Shown in pieces: positions 52,916 to 62,059 of a DNA stretch of 64,000 bases (position 1 is the first letter of the stretch; each line of letters starts with the position of its first letter). This DNA is from Algoriella xinjiangensis. GTDB lineage: Bacteria > Bacteroidota > Bacteroidia > Flavobacteriales > Weeksellaceae. Position numbers and translations under genes: made by a program. The DNA lies in NCBI RefSeq assembly GCF_900115015.1, contig NZ_FOUZ01000001.1:62001-126000 (forward strand), in the 5' to 3' direction. The notes beneath the pieces were generated by a model that searched no databases, was not told where the DNA came from, and worked only from the letters and a program-made list of their open reading frames with translations.

Positions 52916-54073
52916 TTAATAAAGCCATGATTTAAAATAATCAGGATCTTCTATTTCCAATGCTTGTTCGGTTAACATTAATGGTCTAAAAGGATCAATC
53001 ATCACAGCTAATTCGTGTGTTTCTTTTTGACCAATAGATTTTTCTACAGTACCAGGATGTGGACCATGTGGAATTCCTGCTGGATGTAAGGTAATTTGTC
53101 CTCTCTCGACAGATTTTCTCGACATAAAATCTCCATCTACATAATACAAAATCTCATCCGAATCTACATTACTGTGATTATAAGGCGCCGGAATTGCATT
53201 TGGATGATAATCAAACAAACGAGGAACAAAACTACAGATTACAAAACCTGCTCCTTCAAAAGTTTGATGTACCGGTGGTGGCTGATGAATACGACCTGTA
53301 ATTGGCTCGAAATTATGAATAGAAAATGCCCACGGATAATGAAAACCATCCCATCCTACAAAATCAAATGGATGTGTACCGTACACATAAGGATAAATTA
53401 ATCCTTCTTTTTTAATCATGATTTTAAAATCACCGTGTTCATCAATGGTTTCAAGATTTTGCGGACGTTTTATATCACGTTCACAAAATGGTGCATGTTC
53501 CATTAATTGTCCAAAATGATTACGATAACGACGCGGCGTTTCTATTGGACTAAATGATTCGGTAATAAACAATCGGTTATTTGAATCATTAAAATGAAAT
53601 TGATAAATAATTCCGCGAGGAATCACTAAATAATCTCCATATTCAAACTCAATTTGTCCGTAACCTGTTTTTAAAACTCCAGAACCTTCGTGTATAAAAA
53701 TAACCTCATCTGCTTGTGTATTTTTATAGAAATAATCTGTCATAGATTCTTGCGGAGCAGCCAAAGAAATATGCAAATCATTGTTGACCAAAACTGGTAC
53801 TCTCGATTCGATATAATCTTTTTTTGGTGCTACTTTAAAACCTTTTAAAGAAGTATGTTTTAAATGTTTTGCACGTGCAATTTTTGGTTCGACCGAAAAT
53901 GGTTCGTTAATTTCTTTTACCAAAGTTGGTGGATAACAGTGATAAACATTAGAATACGTACTCGAAAAGCCATGCGTAGAAACTAATTCTTCTGCGTATA
54001 ATTCGCCGTTTGGTTTTCGGAATACTGTATGTCGCTTTTGTGGGAAATTCCCCAAAGAGTGATAAAGTGGCAT
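52916..54073 (-). CDS. hmgA: Homogentisate 1,2-dioxygenase
   Basis: 385-residue iron enzyme that opens the homogentisate ring, next step after HppD. Metal and active-site region: HNFEPITGRIHQPPPVHQTF, SFVPRLFDYHPNAIPAPYNH and LHPAGIPHGPHPGTVEKSIG. Maleylacetoacetate isomerase and fumarylacetoacetase are not adjacent. An unusual leader with its own promoter and a 33-codon ORF lies upstream. Confidence 0.95.
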   Translation of the reverse strand: MPLYHSLGNFPQKRHTVFRKPNGELYAEELVSTHGFSSTYSNVYHCYPPTLVKEINEPFSVEPKIARAKHLKHTSLKGFKVAPKKDYIESRVPVLVNNDLHISLAAPQESMTDYFYKNTQADEVIFIHEGSGVLKTGYGQIEFEYGDYLVIPRGIIYQFHFNDSNNRLFITESFSPIETPRRYRNHFGQLMEHAPFCERDIKRPQNLETIDEHGDFKIMIKKEGLIYPYVYGTHPFDFVGWDGFHYPWAFSIHNFEPITGRIHQPPPVHQTFEGAGFVICSFVPRLFDYHPNAIPAPYNHSNVDSDEILYYVDGDFMSRKSVERGQITLHPAGIPHGPHPGTVEKSIGQKETHELAVMIDPFRPLMLTEQALEIEDPDYFKSWLY

Positions 54074-54115
54074 AGCGTACTTTTATTTTTTTTGTTTTGA
54101 TGAAAAGGTATAGAT

Positions 54116-54130
54116 GACGAGAATTCCGTC
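54116..54130. promoter_or_regulatory. Imperfect palindrome just upstream of hmgA
   Basis: GACGAGAATTCCGTC has GACG/CGTC arms and a central GAATTC. On the minus strand a TTG (54128-54130 region) and a TACCTTTT box surround it. Possible operator or minor promoter; weak evidence. Confidence 0.3.
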
Positions 54131-54155
54131 AACACTAATTTTGCATTATTCTTAC

Positions 54156-54257
54156 TTAATGAGAATATTGCGCGAAAACAATTTTGGAAAGTAAAGCAGA
54201 AGTTTGCTTATTCATTCCAACAAATAAGGGTTTCATATTTTCCTTTTTCGTTTCCAT
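54156..54257 (-). CDS. Short 33-codon ORF in the hmgA leader
   Basis: Starts METKKENMKPLF and ends in FAQYSH, then TAA. The ATG follows a well-formed promoter by about 13 bases, which is the same short-leader layout seen for other genes in the window. The product has no clear signal peptide or membrane helix. The stop is about 82 bases before the hmgA ATG. It may be a leader peptide (F, Y and H codons at the end), a small protein gene, or chance; I lean to the first two. Confidence 0.35.
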   Translation of the reverse strand: METKKENMKPLFVGMNKQTSALLSKIVFAQYSH

Positions 54258-54276
54258 TTCTTTCTTGTGGTTATCC

Positions 54277-54308
54277 CAAATATAGCACATTTATTTTGAT
54301 TGTACCAA
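54277..54308 (-). promoter_or_regulatory. Complete promoter (TTG - 21 bp - TATATTTG) for the leader ORF and hmgA
   Basis: On the minus strand TTG at 54308-54306 is separated by 21 bases from TATATTTG at 54284-54277. This is the best two-part Bacteroidota promoter in the window. Transcription would begin near 54271, giving an hmgA leader of about 200 bases. Confidence 0.65.
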
Positions 54309-54328
54309 TTACACCACTATTTTATCCA

Positions 54329-54357
54329 CAAAAAAAGCAACCTAACTTAGATTGCTT
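54329..54357 (-). terminator. Terminator of the radical SAM gene
   Basis: AAGCAA-C-CTAA pairs with TTAG-A-TTGCTT, followed by a T-tract on the minus strand. Confidence 0.7.
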
Positions 54358-54364
54358 GACTATT

Positions 54365-56560
54365 TTAAACGATTAACAATGCGTTTTCTTTTAATTTTTC
54401 GGCAGATTTGGAATAGATAAATAATTCGAAATCTTCAGAAATATGTTCTTCAAAATTGGTTTTCATAGTTTGATATGAAACTGATTTTGGACTTTCTTTT
54501 AGAAATTGAATAAAGTCAATCAACCAAATTCCGATTTCTTTTTCTAAAACAACTTCTGTAAAAGATTGTTTGGTATGAAATTGAATTAAAGCATTTTCGA
54601 ACGTTTTTCCTTTCTTGGTTTTCGTTACAATTTCTACAGTTGGCAAACCAGCTAACCACACTACTTTTTGCGTTGGTTTATGTGTTGTAAATACTTCAGT
54701 ATTCAAAACAGTTTCGATATGATTTGATTTTATAGATGTCTTAGGAACTTTAAAATCGAACCATTCATTAAGTGGTAATTCAAATCCAACACCGTGCATA
54801 TAATTAAACAATGATTTTTTTAATCCATACGAAAATTGATCATGAATTAATCCTGATTTTTCTTCGTGAATCATATCATTATTTGCAAATGTACCCAATG
54901 TTGTGCTATGATTGATAACATCGTATTTCTCTGGATTTAAACCAACCGGACTATGTGCCGTCATTGCAAATTGATGCCAAAAACCTGATTGCAATATTCC
55001 TAATTCGAACATTTGACGAACCATTTCTAAACTATCAATCGTTTCTTGTTTAGTTTGCGTCGGAAAACCATACATCAAATAAGCATGCACCATAATTCCT
55101 GCTTCGGTAAAATTGCGGTTAACAACAGCAACTTGTTCTACAGTCACACCTTTATCAATCAATTTTAATAAACGATCTGAAGCAACTTCTAATCCACCAG
55201 AAACAGCTATACAACCAGATGCTTTTAATAATCGACACAAATCAAGTGAAAAACTTTTCTCAAATCGAATGTTTGTCCACCAAGTTACAGTTAATCTTCT
55301 ACGAATAATTTCTAATGCAACTTCTCGCATTAAAGCCGGTGGAGCAGCTTCATCTACAAAATGGAAACCAGTATTTTGAGTCGATTCTATCAACTCTTCC
55401 ATCCTATCTACAATTTGTTTGGCTGCAATAGGTTCATAAACTTTTATATAATCTAACGAAATATCACAAAAAGTACATTTTCCCCAATAACAACCATGCG
55501 CCATTGTTAACTTATTCCATCTACCATCGCTCCATAAACGATGCATTGGATTAACAACTTCTATCACCGAAATATAATGATCTAGCTTAATATCAGTATA
55601 ATCTGGTGTACCAACTTCGCTAAATTTATAGTCTTTTATTAATGGATTATTGATATAAGAAACTTGGTTATTTACTAGTGCAAAAGTTCTTTTCAGTTCC
55701 GAAATTTCTGCTTCTTTATTCACATATTTCAGCAATTGCTCTGTTGGCGCTTCACCATCATCTAACGTAATAAAATCAAAAAATTCGAAAACACGAACAT
55801 CTGATAAAGAACGCAACTCGGTATTTGGGAAACCACCACCCATATCAACTACAATTTCGGGATAATTTTGTTTGATGTATTGCGCACAACGAAATGCACT
55901 GTACAAATTACCAGGAAATGGAACCGAAAAACCAATCATTTTTGGATTTGTTTGCTGAATTAATTTCTCTAATTCGGTCAACGTAATTCGGTCAATATAT
56001 GTAGGCTCTTTTTGAAGTTCGCCATATAATTCGTCAAAAGAATTAGCAGAACGTCCTAAACGCTCGGCATATCGGCTAAAACCAAAATTTTCGTCAACAG
56101 CTTCGATAATTAAATCTGATAAATCTTCTAAATAAAGTGTTGCAAAATGTTTTGCTTTATCTTGAAATGACATCGAGCCAAAAGCCCATTCTAAGTCATC
56201 TAATTCTGCAAAGCGAGAAGCTTCTGGTAAATAACCATCTTGTACAATTGAATCGGCTAAAGTTGAATTTTTTCCTTGTAAAAAAGCAATTACAGGAGCA
56301 ATTGTCGCAATATAATCATCGCGTAACATCAACATACGTTGACTGTTTTCACCTAATTCTATTTCTTTTTCAAGAATAAAATCAAATAAATTAGTTAAGC
56401 CTTTTTTCGAAAATAATTGCAGAATAACATCTAAACCTAAATCGGCCTGAAATGTATTGTAATGCAAAGTGTTCAAAAAACCTTTCAGATAAACTGTTCC
56501 GGGATAAGGCGTATTAAGTTGCGTAAACGGTGGAGTGATTAATAATAGATCCGTATTCAA
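54365..56560 (-). CDS. B12-binding-type radical SAM protein
   Basis: 731 residues from TTG 56560. The N-terminal half (ITPPFTQLNTPYPGTVYLKG, MIGFSVPFPGNLYSAFRCAQ, DMGGGFPNTELRS) is a cobalamin-binding-like Rossmann domain. The radical SAM core starts near residue 355 with GCYWGKCTFCDIS, where the cluster cysteines are spaced C-x4-C-x2-C. VSGGLEVASDRLLKLIDKGV and YLMYGFPTQTKQET follow. An earlier in-frame TTG at 56638 lies upstream of the -7 box 56577-56584, so 56560 is preferred. Reaction unknown. Confidence 0.85.
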   Translation of the reverse strand: MNTDLLLITPPFTQLNTPYPGTVYLKGFLNTLHYNTFQADLGLDVILQLFSKKGLTNLFDFILEKEIELGENSQRMLMLRDDYIATIAPVIAFLQGKNSTLADSIVQDGYLPEASRFAELDDLEWAFGSMSFQDKAKHFATLYLEDLSDLIIEAVDENFGFSRYAERLGRSANSFDELYGELQKEPTYIDRITLTELEKLIQQTNPKMIGFSVPFPGNLYSAFRCAQYIKQNYPEIVVDMGGGFPNTELRSLSDVRVFEFFDFITLDDGEAPTEQLLKYVNKEAEISELKRTFALVNNQVSYINNPLIKDYKFSEVGTPDYTDIKLDHYISVIEVVNPMHRLWSDGRWNKLTMAHGCYWGKCTFCDISLDYIKVYEPIAAKQIVDRMEELIESTQNTGFHFVDEAAPPALMREVALEIIRRRLTVTWWTNIRFEKSFSLDLCRLLKASGCIAVSGGLEVASDRLLKLIDKGVTVEQVAVVNRNFTEAGIMVHAYLMYGFPTQTKQETIDSLEMVRQMFELGILQSGFWHQFAMTAHSPVGLNPEKYDVINHSTTLGTFANNDMIHEEKSGLIHDQFSYGLKKSLFNYMHGVGFELPLNEWFDFKVPKTSIKSNHIETVLNTEVFTTHKPTQKVVWLAGLPTVEIVTKTKKGKTFENALIQFHTKQSFTEVVLEKEIGIWLIDFIQFLKESPKSVSYQTMKTNFEEHISEDFELFIYSKSAEKLKENALLIV

Positions 56561-56576
56561 TTGTTCGAATTTGATG

Positions 56577-56584
56577 CAAAAATA
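56577..56584 (-). promoter_or_regulatory. -7 promoter box that supports the TTG start at 56560
   Basis: The minus strand reads TATTTTTG; transcription would begin about 10 bases before the TTG. Confidence 0.45.
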
Positions 56585-56642
56585 CGCAGAATCGAGAAAA
56601 AATAAGCGGTAGAATTCATTTATTTCGAGAAATAACAATTAA

Positions 56643-56686
56643 ATAAAAAGTCGCGTTTAGACCATAAATTGATCTAAACGCGACTT
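56643..56686 (-). terminator. Terminator of lplA
   Basis: AAGTCGCGTTTAGA pairs perfectly with TCTAAACGCGACTT (14 bp), followed by a T-tract on the minus strand. Confidence 0.85.
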
Positions 56687-56703
56687 AAAAGTATGATGAT
56701 AAC

Positions 56704-57687
56704 TTATTTAAACAACGCTAAAATTTCTTCTATAGTTACTTTCCCGAAGTAATTTGTTAAATCATTTGAAGCTAAAACGCGTTCAATTTCGGCTAATTCG
56801 TGTTTTTTACCAACCAATTGTTCTTCTAATTCTTCAATCGGATTTGAAGCAAAAAAATCTCCAAAAATCTTTACTTTTTCTATTATTCCTTTTTCGACAT
56901 CTAAATGAATTTCTATAAAACCTGCTGGAATTTTCTTTGCATTTTTGAAGTTATATTTAGGAGAAAATCCAAAATTCCAATCCCATGTTTGATATTTTTC
57001 TTTAATCAAATCGGCAATTCCAGCTAAATCTTCAGTGGTTAATTGATAGATTATTGCATTTTCATTATTCTCTAACATTTCTTCGACCAATAATTCTTTT
57101 AATTCGTCCGTAGAAATCTCAGTCGGAAAATAATCAATCAAATTTGTAACACGTGCACGGTTAGATTTTATTGCTTTATCGACATATTTTAGAGGATTCA
57201 TTTTTAAAGCATCTCCCAAAACTGACATATCCGAGTTGAATAAAATTGTACCATGTTGAATCATTTTTCCATTTTTAGCCAACTTTGCGTTGCCACTAAA
57301 TTTCTTTCCGTCAACCAACAAATCATTTCGACCTTCTAATTTTGCAGGAACATCCAAACTATTCAAAACCTTGATAACAGGCGCCGTAAATTTAGAAAAA
57401 TCCATAAAATCATTTAATCCAAGAAGGGTATGAAACGAAAAATTAAGATTTCCTAAATCGTGGTAAACCGCTCCACCTCCCGACATGCGGCGAACAACTT
57501 TTATTTGTTGCGCATTTACATAATCTAAATTAATTTCGGCTAATGTATTCTGAAATTTCCCGACAATTATGGATGGCGCATTGATATACAACAAAAAAAT
57601 ATCCTCGGTTGGATATTTGTACAATAAATATTCTTCTAAAGCTATATTGAAATATGCATCGTGAGATGGCGAATCGATTATAAACAT
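56704..57687 (-). CDS. lplA: Lipoate-protein ligase
   Basis: 327 residues. Catalytic domain features are RRMSGGGAVYHDLGNLNFSF (about residue 65), GRNDLLVDGKKFSGNAKLAK (about 118) with the conserved lysine, and MIQHGTILFNSDM. The C-terminal accessory domain follows. It attaches lipoate to E2 lipoyl domains, such as the one encoded at 49166-50422. Single transcription unit. Confidence 0.92.
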   Translation of the reverse strand: MFIIDSPSHDAYFNIALEEYLLYKYPTEDIFLLYINAPSIIVGKFQNTLAEINLDYVNAQQIKVVRRMSGGGAVYHDLGNLNFSFHTLLGLNDFMDFSKFTAPVIKVLNSLDVPAKLEGRNDLLVDGKKFSGNAKLAKNGKMIQHGTILFNSDMSVLGDALKMNPLKYVDKAIKSNRARVTNLIDYFPTEISTDELKELLVEEMLENNENAIIYQLTTEDLAGIADLIKEKYQTWDWNFGFSPKYNFKNAKKIPAGFIEIHLDVEKGIIEKVKIFGDFFASNPIEELEEQLVGKKHELAEIERVLASNDLTNYFGKVTIEEILALFK

Positions 57688-57743
57688 ATTGAAAGTTTAT
57701 ACAAAAGTATGAAGGAAATTTACATCTTAAATACTTTCTGATT

Positions 57744-57781
57744 AAAATAAAAGAGATGCTTATAAGCATCTCTTTTATTTT
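57744..57781 (-). terminator. Terminator of the SDR gene
   Basis: A perfect palindrome of 19 bases per arm, with core AAAGAGATGCTTATAAGCAT, T-rich at both ends. Works on either strand. Confidence 0.88.
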
Positions 57782-57786
57782 AAGTT

Positions 57787-58551
57787 TTATATCATCATTC
57801 CTCCAGAAGCTTCTATACGTTGAGCATTAACCCAACGTGCTTGTTCTGAACATAAAAAAGCAACGACACCTCCAATATCATCAGGAACGCCTGCTCTACC
57901 CAAAGCTGTTGCATCGGCAATATGACTGTTTACAGATTCGTCATCGCGTACGCGTCCTCCTCCAAAATCTGTAGCAATTGCACCAGGCGCAACAACATTA
58001 GCCGTAATTCCACGTGCTCCTAATTCTTTTGCCAAATAGCGTGTTAAAACTTCAATTGCTCCTTTCATAGATGCATAAGCTGCAGAACCAGGAAAAGAAA
58101 ATCGAGATAAGCCCGAAGATATATTTACAATTCGACCACCATCATTTAAGTAAGGCAATGCTTTTTGTGTTAAAAAGAATACGCCTTTGTAATGTATGTT
58201 AACGGCTTGATCAAATTGTTCTTCTGTAGTTTCTGCAAACGCAGAATATAAAGCAGTACCTGCATTATTAATTAGAAAATCGAAATTAGAATTTCCATTC
58301 TTTTCCTGTAAATAAGAAGTAACTTCTTGAATAAATTGGTCAAATGATTTTATATTTCCAGCATCTAGCTGAAACGCAACTGCATTTTGTCCTAAATCTT
58401 TTATTTCAGCAACAACTTTATCGGCTTCATCCTTATTATTGTGATAAGTTAAAACAACATCGTTACCATTTTTGGCTAAATTAATTGCCATATTTTTACC
58501 TAAACCGCGACTTCCCCCAGTTACTAAGGCTATTTTTTTAGTTGTATTCAT
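57787..58551 (-). CDS. Short-chain dehydrogenase/reductase
   Basis: 254 residues. Nucleotide site ALVTGGSRGLGKNMA, NNAG in FLINNAGTALYSAF, the catalytic Ser in NISSGLSRFSFPGS and YxxxK in AAYASMKGAIEVL. FabG-like, ending in GYxxN-type SGGMMI. Substrate unknown. It is separate from neighbours by terminators on both sides. Confidence 0.9.
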   Translation of the reverse strand: MNTTKKIALVTGGSRGLGKNMAINLAKNGNDVVLTYHNNKDEADKVVAEIKDLGQNAVAFQLDAGNIKSFDQFIQEVTSYLQEKNGNSNFDFLINNAGTALYSAFAETTEEQFDQAVNIHYKGVFFLTQKALPYLNDGGRIVNISSGLSRFSFPGSAAYASMKGAIEVLTRYLAKELGARGITANVVAPGAIATDFGGGRVRDDESVNSHIADATALGRAGVPDDIGGVVAFLCSEQARWVNAQRIEASGGMMI

Positions 58552-58638
58552 TTTTAATAATTTTGATACTCAAATATAATTAATGAACAGATTATTTAGG
58601 AAATGTAATGTATAAATTATCGTTAAAAATTGAATCAA

Positions 58639-59922
58639 TTAATTCGCTATTAACTGAACATTATTATCCGAAAATTTGAGTTGTAACCATTGCATTAATT
58701 TTGGCGCATCTATTTTTTTATCCACTTTATAAATAACAACCGTCGATTGAAAAGTAGAATCTTTTGAAAAATAATTATTGATTTTTCCGAACGATATTTC
58801 TGTTATTTCTGGAAACAAAACCTTTACTTCTTGCACCAATTCGGGATCATCAAATTTATATTGTTTTAACTCCGTACTAAGCAAATTAATCTGAATATCT
58901 TTCTCAGAAAGATTTGTATTTTGTTTGCTTAACTCAGACAAAATCTCAGATTTCATGTCTTGTGTACTTTGTCTAATATTTACTTTTGTGTTATTTAAAC
59001 CATAAACAATCAAGTCTTTATTTAATTTATCAATCTCAATACTATCAAATTTTTTGGTAAGAAAAGCCAAATCTATTGTTTTGGGCGAGGCATTGTAACT
59101 TATTTTTTGATAGATTAACGTATAGCCTTTATCTGTAAATTCGGTTTTGATGTAATTGTTTACATTTTGACTAAATTTTTTCTCATTCAATAAATTATAA
59201 GCCAAATAAAAACTCGGAATAACCATTAAGAAAACTAAAATTGTTATGATGTAACGAAGTTTTTTATCAAACGATTTATTTTCGGTAACTACAGGTTTAA
59301 ATTTTAGATATTTAATAATCGCAAAAGTTGCAATTCCGATAAAAAAACAATTGATACAATATAAATACATTGCGCCAATAAAAAACTTAAAATCAAGAGC
59401 CGCTAACCCGAAACCTGCTGTACATAAGGGTGGCATTAATGCCGTAGCAATTGCAACACCTGGAATTGGATTTCCTTTTTCGACACGAGTAATAGAAATT
59501 GCGCCAACAATTCCTCCAAAAAAAGCGATTAAAACATCATAAATAGTTGGTGATGTACGCGCTAATAATTCGGATTGGACTTCTTTGAACGGACTTAAAT
59601 AAAAGTAAATTGAAGAAACAATTAAACTTACAACAGTAGCAATAAGCAAATTTTTAGCAGACTTTTTTAATAAATTAAAATCATACGTTGCCAAAGCGAA
59701 ACCAGCGCCAACAATTGGTCCCATTAAAGGAGAAATTAACATGGCACCGATTATAACTGCCGTAGAATTAACATTTAAACCAATTGAAGCAATAAAAATT
59801 GCGCATGCTAAAATCCATAAATTAGAGCCTCTAAAAGATATATTTTTTACAACATCTGCCAATACTTTAGTTTTATCTTCTTCGCCTGTATGTAAATTTA
59901 GAAGTGTTTTTAATCTGCTCAT
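58639..59922 (-). CDS. DUF389-family membrane protein
   Basis: 427 residues. The N-terminal half carries about seven membrane helices with the DUF389 core GLNVNSTAVIIGAMLISPLM and PIVGAGFALATYD, plus PIPGVAIATALMPPLCTAGF. The C-terminal 200 residues are soluble and mostly helical, with a coiled-coil-like part. Role unknown. Divergent from the NYN gene. Confidence 0.88.
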   Translation of the reverse strand: MSRLKTLLNLHTGEEDKTKVLADVVKNISFRGSNLWILACAIFIASIGLNVNSTAVIIGAMLISPLMGPIVGAGFALATYDFNLLKKSAKNLLIATVVSLIVSSIYFYLSPFKEVQSELLARTSPTIYDVLIAFFGGIVGAISITRVEKGNPIPGVAIATALMPPLCTAGFGLAALDFKFFIGAMYLYCINCFFIGIATFAIIKYLKFKPVVTENKSFDKKLRYIITILVFLMVIPSFYLAYNLLNEKKFSQNVNNYIKTEFTDKGYTLIYQKISYNASPKTIDLAFLTKKFDSIEIDKLNKDLIVYGLNNTKVNIRQSTQDMKSEILSELSKQNTNLSEKDIQINLLSTELKQYKFDDPELVQEVKVLFPEITEISFGKINNYFSKDSTFQSTVVIYKVDKKIDAPKLMQWLQLKFSDNNVQLIAN

Positions 59923-60072
59923 TTTAATTTGTTTAGTCGTTTATAATTTAATCATTTTTTTAATAGCAATTCGAAAAAATAAATACATATATTCAGCTTA
60001 ATTTCTTATAAATTTTTGTTATTATCTTTACCTTTATAAAAATTGTTTAAGATTACTAAATAATCAAAACCA

Positions 60073-60843
60073 ATGAGTGAAAAAAAATTTAATATTGCCA
60101 TTTTAATTGATGGAGATAATGCGCAAGCCAAATTATTGAAAGAAACGATTGAAGAAGTTTCGAAATATGGTAAAGCTACAATTAGACGTATTTATGGTGA
60201 TTGGACTTCGAATACGATGAACTCTTGGAAAGAATTAATCAATCAATTTTCTATTAATCCGATTCAAAAATTTTCATACACAACAGGTAAAAATTCTACT
60301 GATGGCGCATTAATTATTGATGCAATGGACATTTTACATAGTAAAAATGTAGAAGGATTTTGTATTGTTTCTAGTGATAGCGATTATACTGGATTGGCAA
60401 AAAGAATAAGAGAAGAAGGTTTATTTGTAATGGGAATTGGAGAAAAAAAGACGCCCGAAGCATTTGTAAAATCGTGCGATATTTTTACATACACCGAAAA
60501 TATTTCGCCTAAACCTCGATCTAAAGCACAAGTAGTTCCGAAAAAAATAAATACCAAAGCTGTTCCTAAAAAAGGAACTGTATCTAGAAAAACAAAAAAC
60601 AGCAATTTTCTATCCGAAAAGGATCAAGAGACTATTTTTAAAGCATTCGAAATTTCGACGAATGACAATGATATTGCACACATTTCTACTGTTGGCGCAA
60701 ATATCAGAAAAATAGATCCTAGTTTTGATGCCCGAACATACGGTTATACTTCGTTATCAAAATTATTTGATAATTTACCCGATTTCGAAATTATTAAAAA
60801 TGAAGTTGGTGAATTAAATCACCCATTGGTTAAGAGAAAATAA
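60073..60843 (+). CDS. NYN-domain (PIN-like) protein with OST-HTH/LOTUS domain
   Basis: 256 residues. NYN/PIN-type nuclease-like domain at about 8-145: ILIDGDNAQAKLLKETIEE, GALIIDAMDILHSKNVEGFC and IVSSDSDYTGLAKRIREEG, with the conserved acidic residues D13/D96/D118-type. A basic linker (about 150-185) leads to an OST-HTH/LOTUS domain (SFDARTYGYTSLSKLFDNLP). This layout occurs in RNA-associated proteins. Cytoplasmic; single gene. Confidence 0.88.
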   Translation: MSEKKFNIAILIDGDNAQAKLLKETIEEVSKYGKATIRRIYGDWTSNTMNSWKELINQFSINPIQKFSYTTGKNSTDGALIIDAMDILHSKNVEGFCIVSSDSDYTGLAKRIREEGLFVMGIGEKKTPEAFVKSCDIFTYTENISPKPRSKAQVVPKKINTKAVPKKGTVSRKTKNSNFLSEKDQETIFKAFEISTNDNDIAHISTVGANIRKIDPSFDARTYGYTSLSKLFDNLPDFEIIKNEVGELNHPLVKRK

Positions 60844-60883
60844 AAAAATGCCCTTCGACTTTTATAGTTTGAGGGCATTTTTT
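60843..60883. terminator. Bidirectional terminator
   Basis: AAAAAATGCCCT pairs with AGGGCATTTTTT around a 17-base loop, between convergent NYN and PepSY genes. Confidence 0.82.
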
Positions 60884-60890
60884 ATACATT

Positions 60891-62051
60891 CTATTTTTTC
60901 TTTTTAAACCACCAGACTAAAAAACCTGTAATTGGTAAAGATGCTCCAATTAAAGTAATCAAAAAATAAATTGATCGTCCAAATAATCCGCCCATAAAAG
61001 AGCCGACATGTAAATCGTAATTTAACTTTCGGACTTTTGTTGCAAAATTAGCCTTTTCATAATCTTGCGCATACATTGCTTTGTTTTCTATTAATTCTGC
61101 CGTATTACGATCATAAGTTACCATTTTTAGATCATAAAATTTACGATGAGATGGGTACATAAATATAGAAATTGGTGTTACTGAATCTTTTGGCACGGTA
61201 TAATAATATCCTTTTGGCTGAAAATTTTTGACGGCATCATTCCAAGAAATTTCCATCATTTTTGATAATTCACCCGCTTTATATTCTTTAATTTTAGAAA
61301 CTAATTGTTCTGGTTTTGAATCTGTTTTACCAAGAGAAGTGCTCCAATACAAAAATTTATTAAACCAAGGCAAACCATAATACATTCCCGTAATTGAAAT
61401 TAATATCAAAACTAGCATCGTATAAAATCCAAAAACATTGTGTAAATCATAATTTAAACGTTTTGTTTTAGCTTTCCATTTGATTGTAAAACTTTGTTTT
61501 TTGATTGCTTTTGTCCATTTTTTGGGCCACCATAAGACTAAACCAGTAATAAGTGTGATGAGAAAAATAAGTGTACTATAATTAATTATTGGTCGACCAA
61601 TTTCTGATGGCAGCCACAAAAAACGATGACCTTTTAATGTCCATTCAAAGAAATCAAATTCTTTTACAAAGCTTGGACGTTTTATTATTTCTCCCGAATA
61701 TGGATGAACAAACATTACAAATCCCGAATTTCTTTCTCCAAAACCAATCATAGCAGCTTGTCCCGTTGGTCGCCAAATAAAAGTTGGTTCGTTATCTGGA
61801 TATTCTTTTTTGGCTAATTGATACAATTTACCAGGATTCATCATTTGTTGATTTTGCTCTTTAATTGCAAATTCTGGATGGAGTAAATCTTTAATTTCAT
61901 CTTTAAAAGACCAAGTTAATCCTGTTATACAAACAATAACGATTACTAGACCAGAAAATAAGCCTAGCCACAAATGTAGCCAGGCTGAAATTCTATAAAA
62001 TAAACTTCTTTTTTTGACTTTAGAAGTCTTTTTATTACTATTTCTTTCCAT
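60891..62051 (-). CDS. PepSY-associated membrane protein, iron uptake
   Basis: 386 residues. First helix ISAWLHLWLGLFSGLVIVIVCITGLTW, then periplasmic PepSY-type segments (KEYPDNEPTFIWRPTGQAAM) and three further helices, ending LPITGFLVWWFKKKK. Such proteins are commonly placed next to TonB siderophore receptors and act as inner-membrane reductases. Its start follows the receptor stop by 8 bases, so one operon. Confidence 0.88.
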   Translation of the reverse strand: MERNSNKKTSKVKKRSLFYRISAWLHLWLGLFSGLVIVIVCITGLTWSFKDEIKDLLHPEFAIKEQNQQMMNPGKLYQLAKKEYPDNEPTFIWRPTGQAAMIGFGERNSGFVMFVHPYSGEIIKRPSFVKEFDFFEWTLKGHRFLWLPSEIGRPIINYSTLIFLITLITGLVLWWPKKWTKAIKKQSFTIKWKAKTKRLNYDLHNVFGFYTMLVLILISITGMYYGLPWFNKFLYWSTSLGKTDSKPEQLVSKIKEYKAGELSKMMEISWNDAVKNFQPKGYYYTVPKDSVTPISIFMYPSHRKFYDLKMVTYDRNTAELIENKAMYAQDYEKANFATKVRKLNYDLHVGSFMGGLFGRSIYFLITLIGASLPITGFLVWWFKKKK

Positions 62052-62059
62052 TTATTTGT

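Noticed and set aside
56558-56638. Upstream TTG start for the radical SAM gene
   Set aside because: It would place a promoter box inside the coding region and add an unlike extension.
57744-57781. The 38-base perfect palindrome as a protein-binding site
   Set aside because: Position right after a stop codon and T-rich arms fit a terminator.
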